Source: Phycisphaerales bacterium UBA2421
GTDB lineage: Bacteria; Planctomycetota; Phycisphaerae; Tepidisphaerales; Tepidisphaeraceae
NCBI GenBank assembly: GCA_002343075.1
Contig: DDRH01000051.1
Coordinates: forward strand, 179,852-243,851
Length of the DNA stretch: 64,000 nt
Direction of reading: 5' to 3'
Position numbers and translations under genes: made by a program. A model generated the notes under the pieces. It saw only the letters and a program-made list of their open reading frames with translations. It made no database searches and was not told the DNA's origin. This document shows positions 27,941 through 36,924 of this stretch, one piece after another. Each line of letters opens with the position of its first letter. The stretch's first letter is position 1.

Positions 27941-30249
27941 CTGATCTTCTCCTGAACGGCCCGCGAGCCGATGAGCAATTCGTCGAAGAACTTCTGGCCG
28001 TCCACGCGGTGCGCGGCATCATGCGGGCAAGCGTAGACGCACGCAGGATCTTCATTCTCCGTCAGGCACATGTCGGTACACAGGTCGCACACCGCCGCCT
28101 TGCGCTGCTGACGCATTTCGCCGGTCGCCTCATCGCGATACTCTTTGCCGATCGGATGCATATTGATGTTGCCATACGGGCACTGCTCTGCGCAGCGGCC
28201 ACAGCCGATGCAATGGTCTTCGATGATGATCTCCAGATCGCCCTTCCGCCGGATCGAGCCGACCGGGCAGCCCACCATGCAGAGCGGATCGCGGCAGCTT
28301 CGACAGCTTGTGGTGACGAGGTACTTGTCGAAGCGGAGCCCGTCGCGAACCAACCGCGTGATGCCGTCATGAGCTTGTGCGCAAGCCCGCACACACTCGT
28401 CGCAACGCGTGCACTTCTCCAGATCGAGAATCAGCAGCGACTGCGCAATGTACAGTCCCTGCTCAATGTACTGCGGCAGCGATAGCGTGCGCGTCTGCGT
28501 GGCGCGGGCGTGATTCTCCGCCAACCGCGCATCGGCAATCGCCTGCAGTTTTGATTTGATATCGGGAAACAGCCGAATCATGTCCTCAAAATCAGTCTTG
28601 TCGATGCGCACCACTTCAACATGGTCAAGGGCAGTGCAGTTGGCCGTCCGCACCCCCCCGGCCGTCATCAGGCCGATCTCGCCGAAATACTGCCCGCGGC
28701 TGAGGTACGACAAGACCATCGCCTGCCCATCGGCGTAGCTTTCGTAAACCTTCACGTGCCCCATGCGAATGAGGTAGAAAGCGTCCGCTGGATCGCCTTG
28801 CTTCACAATCGGCTCATTCGGCTCTACCGGCACGAGTTTGACGCGATCGCGCAGCCGGTTGATGAAGGCATCGGGCAGTTCTTTGAAAATTGGCACGCTG
28901 CGAAGGTGATTTGCCAACGCCCTTTCGCGATACTTTCGCTCCATATCGGCACGAAACTCGCGCGTTTTTCGAAGCATATCCAGGACATTGCGCAGCATCT
29001 CGACGACAATGACGTCGTCGCTCGCCGCTCGAACGGTGGCACTGCGCGGCTGAAAATTCAGGCAGGCTGCCTCGCCAATAAGCTCGCCTTCGCCAACCTT
29101 TGCGAGGAGCTTGCCGTACTCCAAATCGACACCCGAAGAGTCAATCGGGATGCTCTTGCTGTCACGCTCTTCGCTGCGGTTGTCCTGGTCTTTGCTGAAA
29201 AGCGCAGAAGTCATTCGCTTGAAGAATCCGCCGCCGTTGTTCTTGGTTCGGATGTGGCCCAGATCAACATCAATGTAGATATCGACTTCGCCAGAATCGA
29301 TGTAAAACGCGGTTGATCCAAAGTCACCCTGCCGACAGATCACTTCGCCCTTCTTAAACATCCGCACCCACACCGCGCCTTCGCTGCGCTTCAGGAAGTT
29401 GGGGCTGATCGCTTTGAAAAAGCGGCCAAGCGTTGGCATCTTGCGAAGTTCATCGGTGACCAGCGGTGTGACATTCGGCGGCGGGGTTGGTGCCACACCT
29501 CCGGCGTAGGTGATCGCGCCTGTGGGACACGCAACCATGCACTCGCCGCAGTTGACGCAACTACTCTGGCCCATCGGTTTGTTGTTATCGAAGCTGATGG
29601 CGGTGCCGTACCCCTTGCCCATCCGCCCGATGACATTGTTCTCAACCGCGGCGCAAGCTCGCACGCAGCGCTCGCAAACAATGCATGCGCTATGATCGAT
29701 GGCAATCGAGGGGTTGGAAAAGTCGGTACCCTTGCTCACCGCCCGGGGCGTGAAATTCGGCTTCAAAAGCCCCATTTTTTCGGCGTACAGCTCGAGTTCG
29801 CAATCGCGATGCTCGCGATGGCGCGTACACGGCTGCGGGTGCTCGGCCAGCAGCATCTCGACAATCGTCTTACGCGTTTCGCCGATATCGACACCGTTGA
29901 GCGCTTTTCCCTGCGTCTTTATCTCCATCCCATCGGCAACTTCCCGGCAACAGGCGGCAACGAACACTCGATCGGCGCGGCCATTCATCGCCGCTTCCAC
30001 TGCACACACCCGGCAGACCCCCGCCTGTGGAATCGGCGTTCCATCCACGTTGAGTTGGTCGCGGTGACAGAGGACGGGAATTTCCACACCAACCGACTTA
30101 GCCGCGTCATAAATGGTTTGCGGAACCTGCACTTCAATGCTTCGCTCGCTGTTTCCTTCAACGATGGTCCGCGTGACCGGCTTGGTCGCGGGGATGGTGT
30201 GATCTTTGCCGTCGATCCGAATATTCAGCATCTTTGCCGGGGCGTTCAT
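27937..30249 (-). CDS. Multi-cluster iron-sulfur protein with two cyclic-nucleotide-binding-like domains
   Basis: 770 residues. Residues 1-105 form a [2Fe-2S] ferredoxin domain (Cys61, 79, 82, 100). Residues 135-152 are a NuoG/HydA-type His-Cys motif (His137, Cys141, His144, Cys150; His144 replaces the usual Cys). Residues 189-241 are two [4Fe-4S] motifs (Cys189/192/195/199 and Cys231/234/237/241). Residues about 290-425 and 455-570 are two cNMP-binding-like beta-rolls; the second is compact (FYLIRMGHVKV, YFGEIGLM) and the first has an insertion near 330-378. Residues 610-745 form a DmsB/HybA-like four-cluster ferredoxin (Cys613-623, 649-661, 680-690, 721-741). It overlaps the NuoEF gene by ATGA. 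It is likely the electron-conducting subunit of an NADH-oxidising complex, possibly with ligand-controlled activity. Confidence 0.88.
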   Translation of the reverse strand: MNAPAKMLNIRIDGKDHTIPATKPVTRTIVEGNSERSIEVQVPQTIYDAAKSVGVEIPVLCHRDQLNVDGTPIPQAGVCRVCAVEAAMNGRADRVFVAACCREVADGMEIKTQGKALNGVDIGETRKTIVEMLLAEHPQPCTRHREHRDCELELYAEKMGLLKPNFTPRAVSKGTDFSNPSIAIDHSACIVCERCVRACAAVENNVIGRMGKGYGTAISFDNNKPMGQSSCVNCGECMVACPTGAITYAGGVAPTPPPNVTPLVTDELRKMPTLGRFFKAISPNFLKRSEGAVWVRMFKKGEVICRQGDFGSTAFYIDSGEVDIYIDVDLGHIRTKNNGGGFFKRMTSALFSKDQDNRSEERDSKSIPIDSSGVDLEYGKLLAKVGEGELIGEAACLNFQPRSATVRAASDDVIVVEMLRNVLDMLRKTREFRADMERKYRERALANHLRSVPIFKELPDAFINRLRDRVKLVPVEPNEPIVKQGDPADAFYLIRMGHVKVYESYADGQAMVLSYLSRGQYFGEIGLMTAGGVRTANCTALDHVEVVRIDKTDFEDMIRLFPDIKSKLQAIADARLAENHARATQTRTLSLPQYIEQGLYIAQSLLILDLEKCTRCDECVRACAQAHDGITRLVRDGLRFDKYLVTTSCRSCRDPLCMVGCPVGSIRRKGDLEIIIEDHCIGCGRCAEQCPYGNINMHPIGKEYRDEATGEMRQQRKAAVCDLCTDMCLTENEDPACVYACPHDAAHRVDGQKFFDELLIGSRAVQEKIS

Positions 30250-32051
30250 CTGTTACCCCCCATCCCCGCGGCGGCGGCGGCCGAGCCGGTCATCTGGCCG
30301 CCTTCGTTCCATTGAACGGGCGTCTCCGAGACCCGCGGTTGCACAGCGCGCCTCAGGTAGGCTTCAACCTCCGGGCGCCATTTCTTCAGCACCGAAGAGA
30401 TCGGGTTTGCAACCACCTGCCCGAGACCACAGATGCTGGTCATATTCATCGTATCAGTGAGCCGGGCGATCTCATTTAAGTCGGTATCGCGGGCCGACCC
30501 TTCGGTGATTCCGGTGATGATATCCACCATTTTCTGGCTGCCCACCCGACAGGGCACACACTTGCCACAGCTTTCATTGCGATAAAACTTCGTCATGTTG
30601 AGCGCCAGATCGACCATGTCGCGCCCCTCGGCTAAAACGATAATGGCCGCCGAGCCGACGCTGGTGCCAAGCTTGGCAATCTCGTTGGCAGGCTTACCTT
30701 CCCGATCGAACGCGGGGAAATCCATTGGGACATCGACTTCAGTTGGTAGCAGGAATCCGAGACTGGGACCACTGGGACAGACCGCCTTCAGTTTTGCGCC
30801 GTTTGCCACTCCTCCGGCAATCTCAATTGCCTCGCGATAGGTCGTTCCCATTGAGACTTCAAAGACGCCCGGCCGGGCAACATCACCGCCGATGCCGATC
30901 CACTTGAGACCTTGCGCGCCATTCTTGCCTTGAGAAAGAAACCACTCTGGCCCTTTAGCCAGGATAACCGGTACATGCATGTAGGTTTCTACGTTGTTGA
31001 TGATGGTCGGCTTGCCCCAAAGCCCCATAAATGCGGGCACACCGGGCATCAATCCTACATCCCAAGACTTGTTTCGCGGCTGGCCTCGCTTGCCCTCAAT
31101 CGCCTCCAGGAGTGCAGTCTCCTCGCCCTGCACATAACCCCCGGGCGAGACAAACACCTCGAGATTGAATGACCGCCCGCTACCAAAAATGTCGTCGCCC
31201 ATTGCCCCCATCGACCGGGCGCGGTCGATCTCACGCTGAATAATCTCGGCCTGCTCGTGATATTCATGGCGGATGTAAACATAACCCTGTCCGGCCCCTA
31301 CGGTCACGCCGGCAATCGTCATCGCCTCGACCAGCAAATGCGGAAGGTTCTTAAGAAGTTCGCGATCCTTGATCGTGCCCACTTCGCTTTCGTCTGCATT
31401 GCAAACGATATACTTCTGCTCGGAATTCTGATCCTTCACTGTCTGCCATTTACGGAATGCGACGGTACCCGCGCCGCCCATGCCCCGGAGATTGGCCGCC
31501 TTGATCTTATCGACTACTGCCTGCTCAAACCCGGCACTACCGAGTAGGTCTTTCAGAACCGAATAATGCTCGTCTGGTGTGGTATAGGGGTCTGTCCGAA
31601 AGGGGCCTTTGGCGGCCGAAGTGAAGTGCTGATGCCCCACATCCTCCCCCGCAATCGCCCGCCGGGCGAGTTCGGCCATGTCGGCGGCATCGCGAGGCGC
31701 ATGCGAATCACCGGGATCGCACGAATGCGGATGATCGTTGAGCAGAATTGCCGGCGCTCGGTCGCACTGACCGAGGCACGAGCAGTGTTTCACTTCGACG
31801 GTCTTGTCGGCTCCCGTCAACTCGCGCATCTTCTTCAGCAGTGCCGGAGCACCTTTCAAATGACACGGCGCATCACCGCAAACCGCAACACTCACGCGCG
31901 GCGGGGGCGAAAGTCGGTATAGCGGGTAAAAACTCGCCACCCCGTGCAATTCGTGGACAGGCTTGTTAATCCGCTCGGCTAACTCGTACAACTCCTTCTC
32001 AGGGATGTAGCCGTAGCGCTTCTGAATGGCATTGAGTTCGGCGATGATCAT
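30246..32051 (-). CDS. NuoE-NuoF fusion: NADH-binding flavin/iron-sulfur subunit
   Basis: 601 residues. Residues 1-150 are a NuoE-like thioredoxin-fold domain with [2Fe-2S] cysteines 58, 63, 92 and 96. Residues from about 155 are NuoF/HoxF-like, with the FMN/NADH region LRGMGGAGTVAFRKW (188-202), CNADESEVGTIKDR (227-240) and the [4Fe-4S] ligands Cys495, 498, 501 and 541 (ESCGKCVPCR and SICGLG). Such modules oxidise NAD(P)H in complex I, NAD-linked hydrogenases and formate dehydrogenases. No complex I or hydrogenase catalytic subunit lies nearby, and the next gene is the iron-sulfur/cNMP protein. The ribosome-binding site CAGGAG is rather far (about 11 bases) from the ATG. Confidence 0.9.
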   Translation of the reverse strand: MIIAELNAIQKRYGYIPEKELYELAERINKPVHELHGVASFYPLYRLSPPPRVSVAVCGDAPCHLKGAPALLKKMRELTGADKTVEVKHCSCLGQCDRAPAILLNDHPHSCDPGDSHAPRDAADMAELARRAIAGEDVGHQHFTSAAKGPFRTDPYTTPDEHYSVLKDLLGSAGFEQAVVDKIKAANLRGMGGAGTVAFRKWQTVKDQNSEQKYIVCNADESEVGTIKDRELLKNLPHLLVEAMTIAGVTVGAGQGYVYIRHEYHEQAEIIQREIDRARSMGAMGDDIFGSGRSFNLEVFVSPGGYVQGEETALLEAIEGKRGQPRNKSWDVGLMPGVPAFMGLWGKPTIINNVETYMHVPVILAKGPEWFLSQGKNGAQGLKWIGIGGDVARPGVFEVSMGTTYREAIEIAGGVANGAKLKAVCPSGPSLGFLLPTEVDVPMDFPAFDREGKPANEIAKLGTSVGSAAIIVLAEGRDMVDLALNMTKFYRNESCGKCVPCRVGSQKMVDIITGITEGSARDTDLNEIARLTDTMNMTSICGLGQVVANPISSVLKKWRPEVEAYLRRAVQPRVSETPVQWNEGGQMTGSAAAAAGMGGNR

Positions 32052-32262
32052 GCCGCGAATGCTCCTGGCGCGAGGCGAGTGCTGCCTTTAACAACCCGAT
32101 GCCCGACCCGCGACGTGCCGACACACTGTCGTGCCAACACACTTCTGCCCAGTTTCGCGTGCCCGACGCGCGATAGGCTATCCTCGCGCAGGATAATTTC
32201 AAACTGGCTCACTCACTTTGCCCAAGACACCCAGAATGAGCCGCCGTCGCCCACCGCCGACA

Positions 32263-33504
32263 TCACCGCACCAGTGAGATGCCGACGCGAAAATTGGTAT
32301 CGCTATCGTTGTAGCCCAGAAGGCTCTCGCCAAAACCCGTGAATAGCTGGCCGTGCAGGTAGATATCGATGCTATCAAAGAGTGCCTTGCGGATTGGGTA
32401 CGACAAGTCGAGCTGCAAACTGCCCTTATCAAAGTCGCTGCCGATGCGGCCCGTAGCTGAAAGCTGCAGGCCGTCACCCTTTCCGGCCACCACCTTCAGG
32501 TCGCCGTAGCCGCGAAACTGCTCGATGTCATCGTTGTCCTCCTGTGATCCCAGATAGGCCCAGACGCGCGGGCCGATGCTGACAAACCACCCTTCTCGAT
32601 CGCCGAGCGTTATGACCGGGCGGACATACGCAATGTTGACGCTCCGCGATTCGTCGCCGTCCCGGCCATTCGACTCATGCTGCAAGCCCAACTGCAGATC
32701 GAGGCGCGAGACCGGCCCCCAGTCGCCGGGGCGGATGTTGTCCCAAATCCAAAGCAGTTCGGGCTTATAGCTATTGTCAAAGAATGGCTTGCTTTCCCCT
32801 TCCAGATCCCAAAACGATAGTTGCGTGTAGGCAAGGTGAAAACCCGTCGTCCAAGGTGCTTTCTCGCCCAGCGGGCTGTCGGTGGGGACAATCTGGTACT
32901 TAAAGCTGAACTGAAACTTTCCGTTAGGCTCGTCAGCGCCGATCAGAAAATAGATCGGTTCGTGCGCCGAGAACTGCAGCGGGCGATACTCGACCAGTCC
33001 CGCCTCGGCTACAGTCTGGCCGAAGATCTTCACAGGTGTCGCCGTTCCAGCAGTACTGTCGGCTGGCGATGCGGTGGCGGAGCCTTCGAGACTCCGCGGA
33101 TCCGCCTCCGGCCGCCTCACGACGAGAATCGACCTGCCTTGAGCATCGTCGGGCACGACCAGGCGACACCGGACCGTTTCAAAAGACTTTGGCGCGATCG
33201 TCACGCTCCGCCCAACCGCATCGGGGACGAGTTGCACTGAAACGTCGCGCTCGCCGAGAACAAACGCTGCGGGAATGATTGCCGGGATGACAACCGTAAC
33301 CGGCGTGGTGCCTTCATTCATGAGATAGACATCGACGGCACTCGCAGCGCCGGCCGTGAACGTTGGTTGAGACGGCACGAGGACGTACTGCACGCCATTC
33401 GACTCATGCGCGCTGCCCGCTGGCTGGTCGGCGCGAGATACCTCCGGGACCACGCAGATTGCAGCCCACAACACCACGGCAGCGAATGCGCGGGGTAAGC
33501 TCAT
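32263..33504 (-). CDS. pldA: Outer-membrane phospholipase A (OMPLA) with N-terminal beta domain
   Basis: About 413 residues from the ATG at 33504, whose ATGA overlaps the upstream stop. A signal peptide ends near SRADQ. About 120 residues that look like an immunoglobulin-type beta-sandwich follow (FTAGAASAVDVYLMNEGTTPVTV), then a beta-barrel. The barrel carries the OMPLA catalytic motif in LQHESNGRDGDESRS, with the His-x-Ser-Asn-Gly arrangement, and ends in an alternating strand closing with V-R. OMPLA hydrolyses phospholipids in a damaged outer membrane and works as a calcium-dependent dimer. The N-terminal domain is an addition compared with E. coli PldA. Confidence 0.82.
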   Translation of the reverse strand: MSLPRAFAAVVLWAAICVVPEVSRADQPAGSAHESNGVQYVLVPSQPTFTAGAASAVDVYLMNEGTTPVTVVIPAIIPAAFVLGERDVSVQLVPDAVGRSVTIAPKSFETVRCRLVVPDDAQGRSILVVRRPEADPRSLEGSATASPADSTAGTATPVKIFGQTVAEAGLVEYRPLQFSAHEPIYFLIGADEPNGKFQFSFKYQIVPTDSPLGEKAPWTTGFHLAYTQLSFWDLEGESKPFFDNSYKPELLWIWDNIRPGDWGPVSRLDLQLGLQHESNGRDGDESRSVNIAYVRPVITLGDREGWFVSIGPRVWAYLGSQEDNDDIEQFRGYGDLKVVAGKGDGLQLSATGRIGSDFDKGSLQLDLSYPIRKALFDSIDIYLHGQLFTGFGESLLGYNDSDTNFRVGISLVR

Positions 33505-35411
33505 TGTGCAAGTGCCTTGATCGCGTGCGCGATTCCGTCGGAATCCAAGCCCTGATGTCCCATCTGCTGCCAAAGTCCGCCGGAGCCTTCGCGGTGGGTG
33601 CCGATATGGTTGTATCTCCCCTTAAACCCTCGCTTGAGTAGCTCGGTCCCGAATCTGCTTCCCAAGCCCGTCTTGATGTTAAAGCCCTCAGCCACTAGGA
33701 CAAACGGCGCTTCCGCCAGCCTCTTCATCATCGTTTCGTCATAGGCATTCAGGGTTGATTTGTTGATCAGGCCCACCTTCACACCCGACTCAGTCAGCTT
33801 GATAACCGCGTCCAGCGCGCGATAGAGCGCTTCGCCATACGCCACAACATACCCCCCGCCGCCGGAGTCGCGGATGATATCGTCGCGGCCTGCGGAAAAG
33901 GTGTATCCGTCACCGAAGAAAGGGGTGCCATCTTCTTTCAAAATGTCCGGCACCGGTGCACGGGTGGAAAACACAAACCGTAAACCGCCATCGCTGAATA
34001 TCTTCTTCACACATTTCGCAAACTGATGCTGATCTGCCGGGAAGTAGAGCCGGGTCGTGTCCTTTCCCTCGTCGGGCAGCCCACCATCTGCGAACATACT
34101 GTTGATTCCGAAATGGCAGGTGTTGTCCGCCATATCATCACAGCCGCTGTGGCTGAAGTGAGAGAGCACATTCGCCTGATTCAGCCGCGCCATGGTGATT
34201 TCGCTGATGCACATTTCGAGAAATGCGCTGAAGGTCGCAAAGATTCCCTGCCTGCCCTTTTCCGCTCCGAAGCCGGCGGCGGCGCTGAAATTGCCCCGCT
34301 CCATGATGCCCGCTCGCACAAAGACATCGGGATGCTTCTTGCGGATATGATGCAGCCCGCATGAACCTTCGAGGTCGTTATCAAACACGCGCACATTCGT
34401 CAGGCGGTCGGCGGGTGGCATATAGTCCAGAATTTCGTTGACAATTTTGCCAAAATCATCGCGATTCTTCCCAACGCCTGTGCTTCCCTTGAACACGAGC
34501 GGGCTTTTGTCGGGCTTGGCGCTGCCGAGCAACTTTGCCGCGGCCTGATGCCCCCGTTTTTCGAGATATGCGACCGCAACATCGGTCTTGAGCACTTCGT
34601 GCGCATGCGGTGATCCTTCCGCATGTTCGATGCCGGGTGCCATCAGTCGCTTAATCACGAGGGCGCGCGGGCCGTCGGTCTTGAAAGCCCGGGCGAGATT
34701 TGTGTAGAGGGCTTCAAAGTCTTCCCCCAGCACTGTTTCTGTCGCCAATCCATGCCCGCCAAGTGTCTTGGTCAGATCAAATCCCGGCATGTACTCATTG
34801 GGGTGGCCGGCGATGGTGACGTTGTTATCGTCAACCAGCACTTTAATATTCACGTTTTTGCCGACGGCGAGCCGGGCGGCCTCGGCGTTATCGCCTTCCA
34901 TCTGTGAGCCGTCACTGCCGAGCAGAATTACCGCCTTGCCGGGGTTGGCCATGGCTACACCGTTGGCAAAGGCCCACATATGGCCGAGCCGTCCCGAGGA
35001 AAACTGTACGCCGGGCGTTAATCCACGCTCGGGATGGCCGGGCAGGTGCGCATTGTACTCGCGATAGTGCAGGAGCTTCTCAGCCGGCATGTGCCCGTCG
35101 AGCACGCTGAGGAGGTACTGCGTGGCCACGCGATGCCCGGCTTCATCATAAAACACCGGCACGATCGGCGCGCCTCCCGCGATGAACGCTCGAATGATCA
35201 TCACCTCCGGCACCGTGTCGTAGGCGCCACCCGTGTGGCCACTCAGTCCCTTTGAACCCGCCAGCGCCGTGAAGAACACGATCGCATCGCGGCAGAGCTG
35301 GATGTTGTGCTGGAGAGTGGAAAGCTCATTCGGCTCGAGTTTGTCGCGCTTCGGATCGAGCTTCAGCGGCAGGAGGGCGGTCAGGTCGATTGGAAATTTG
35401 TCGGCGTTCAT
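33501..35411 (-). CDS. Divergent transketolase-like enzyme
   Basis: About 636 residues from the ATG at 35411 (MNADKFP). The thiamine-diphosphate motif is present (GSDGSQMEGDNAEAARLA, then VDDNNVTIAG), and a catalytic Glu is in MERGNFSAAAG. The first His motif is SGHTGGAYDTVPE rather than SGHPGTPM. The usual THDSxxxGEDGPTHQ segment is replaced by SHSGCDDMADNTCHFG. The cofactor site is thus kept while the sugar-phosphate site is remodelled. The frame is open upstream to 35486, but that leader is not transketolase-like. It is transcribed with the phospholipase gene. The substrate is unknown. Confidence 0.85.
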   Translation of the reverse strand: MNADKFPIDLTALLPLKLDPKRDKLEPNELSTLQHNIQLCRDAIVFFTALAGSKGLSGHTGGAYDTVPEVMIIRAFIAGGAPIVPVFYDEAGHRVATQYLLSVLDGHMPAEKLLHYREYNAHLPGHPERGLTPGVQFSSGRLGHMWAFANGVAMANPGKAVILLGSDGSQMEGDNAEAARLAVGKNVNIKVLVDDNNVTIAGHPNEYMPGFDLTKTLGGHGLATETVLGEDFEALYTNLARAFKTDGPRALVIKRLMAPGIEHAEGSPHAHEVLKTDVAVAYLEKRGHQAAAKLLGSAKPDKSPLVFKGSTGVGKNRDDFGKIVNEILDYMPPADRLTNVRVFDNDLEGSCGLHHIRKKHPDVFVRAGIMERGNFSAAAGFGAEKGRQGIFATFSAFLEMCISEITMARLNQANVLSHFSHSGCDDMADNTCHFGINSMFADGGLPDEGKDTTRLYFPADQHQFAKCVKKIFSDGGLRFVFSTRAPVPDILKEDGTPFFGDGYTFSAGRDDIIRDSGGGGYVVAYGEALYRALDAVIKLTESGVKVGLINKSTLNAYDETMMKRLAEAPFVLVAEGFNIKTGLGSRFGTELLKRGFKGRYNHIGTHREGSGGLWQQMGHQGLDSDGIAHAIKALAQ

Positions 35412-35561
35412 AACTGGGTTATCGCGAGAAACCGCCCGCGCGGCAAGAATGTTTCCGGCAAATAGTGTGAACACGCAGCAATGCAAATCCGCGCGCCCCC
35501 CAACTCCGATCCCGGCGGTGGTTGACGTCGGGTAAATCTTCGATGACTCTCTCGAAACGTC

Positions 35562-36425
35562 GTGAGCATTTCTATCTGCATCCTCGCATCAGGTTCTTCC
35601 GGCAACTGCAGCGTCATCCGCACGAGCGGCGGCGTGATGCTGGTGGACGTTGGCCTTTCCCCGCGCGCCACGAGCGCCCAGCTGAGCTCGGTTGGGGTCG
35701 AACTGGCTGATGTAAGCTCGATGTGCCTCACGCACCTCGACGGTGACCACTTTCAGACCGGCTGGCGCAAAGTGATTGTCGAGAGGCAAATCAAAGTCTT
35801 CTGTTCGGAGCTCAATCGCCGCCACCTTCTAAACCGGGACAATCACCCGCTCGCGCCGCTGGTTCGAGCGGTCGATTTTCAGGCCGTCGAACCGCTTGGC
35901 GGACTTTGCATGACTCCCATCGAACTGCGCCACGACATGGAAGGCTCGACCGGATTTCGTTTTGACAGCGCGGGCGAATCCCTCGGCTTCGCAACCGATC
36001 TGGGCAGGGTGCCTCCGGTGCTGATTGAGGCCTTTACAGGCGTGAACATGCTCGCGATCGAGAGCAATTATGATGTCAAAATGCAATTGCAGTCCTCTCG
36101 ACCCAATGCACTGAAGAGCCGCATCATGGGTGGCAGCGGGCACCTTTCCAATGATGAATGCTTCGCCGCAGTTACCCGGATTTTCGACCGTTCACAGTTG
36201 CGATGCGGTCATGTGCCCAGCCAAATTGTATTGTTGCATCGAAGCCGGCAGTGCAACTGCCCGGACCTGCTTCGACGACAGTTCGAGCGGGACCCTCGGT
36301 TCGCCGACCGGCTGACACTCGCGCACCAAGACCAGCCGACGCCGTGGCTGCGACCGGTGACACGCCCCACCGCACCCGGCGAACAACTGCTCCTCGGCTG
36401 GCCAACCGGTGCCGCTTTACGGTGA
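35562..36425 (+). CDS. MBL-fold metallo-hydrolase (YycJ-like) with altered metal motif
   Basis: A 287-residue metallo-beta-lactamase fold protein starting at GTG 35562. The N-terminus ILASGSSGNCSVIRT is typical of the YycJ/WalJ group, and MLVDVGLS follows. The metal motif reads THLDGDH; the family consensus is H-x-H-x-D-H, so the second His is Asp here. HDMEGSTGF, FATDLG and SNYD match later motifs. The C-terminal 40 residues are proline- and arginine-rich and unrelated. It is the only plus-strand gene in the region and is divergent from the transketolase-like gene. Confidence 0.8.
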   Translation: MSISICILASGSSGNCSVIRTSGGVMLVDVGLSPRATSAQLSSVGVELADVSSMCLTHLDGDHFQTGWRKVIVERQIKVFCSELNRRHLLNRDNHPLAPLVRAVDFQAVEPLGGLCMTPIELRHDMEGSTGFRFDSAGESLGFATDLGRVPPVLIEAFTGVNMLAIESNYDVKMQLQSSRPNALKSRIMGGSGHLSNDECFAAVTRIFDRSQLRCGHVPSQIVLLHRSRQCNCPDLLRRQFERDPRFADRLTLAHQDQPTPWLRPVTRPTAPGEQLLLGWPTGAALR

Positions 36426-36911
36426 AGCAGGTTTTGGCAGATCAATGAAAGCGCCGGGTTGCTCCCAATCTGCCTCAGCAAACTGTTGCCTCGGATCGAC
36501 CACCACCCGGCCGTTGCTGATAGAAATTCCGATGCGAAAGAGCGCCACTGTCGCCGGGCCGTTAACTGGCACGCCGTTGATATCAAACGCGCTGCCGTGA
36601 CAGGGGCACTTCAGCGCCGTCGCGTCAATCACCATCAGGGTGCAGCGCTTGTGCGAACATTGCGCGGTCGACGCGTAAAGACGTTCGCCCTGACGATAAA
36701 CCAATACCTTGCGCGGCTGTTGGAATCGATCGAAGATGCCCTCGTGAGCAAAGTCGGTCACCGTTCCGACATCGATTGTTGGCGACTCGGGTTGGGTTGC
36801 CGGCACCTCTGACTCGGTGCCGCGCTCCTGCCCCGCCTCGGCAGACGCACAACACGCACAGACACCCGCTGCGGTGACCATTGCGAATTTTCTGCGGCTC
36901 ATTTCGCTCAT
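36417..36911 (-). CDS. Tat-exported Rieske [2Fe-2S] protein
   Basis: About 164 residues from the ATG at 36911, with a GAGGAGAG ribosome-binding site. A twin-arginine signal (SRRKFAMVTAAGVCACC) precedes a single Rieske domain. Its ligands are seen in CSHKRC (Cys-x-His) and CPCHGSAF (Cys-x2-His). The protein is short and lacks a catalytic domain, so it is an electron-transfer protein in the periplasm. Typical partners (cytochrome b, arsenite or nitrite oxidases) are not adjacent; the upstream gene is a beta-helix protein 13 bases away. Its 3' end overlaps the MBL-fold gene on the opposite strand by 9 bp. Confidence 0.85.
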   Translation of the reverse strand: MSEMSRRKFAMVTAAGVCACCASAEAGQERGTESEVPATQPESPTIDVGTVTDFAHEGIFDRFQQPRKVLVYRQGERLYASTAQCSHKRCTLMVIDATALKCPCHGSAFDINGVPVNGPATVALFRIGISISNGRVVVDPRQQFAEADWEQPGAFIDLPKPASP

Positions 36912-36924
36912 GACAACTCTCTCC

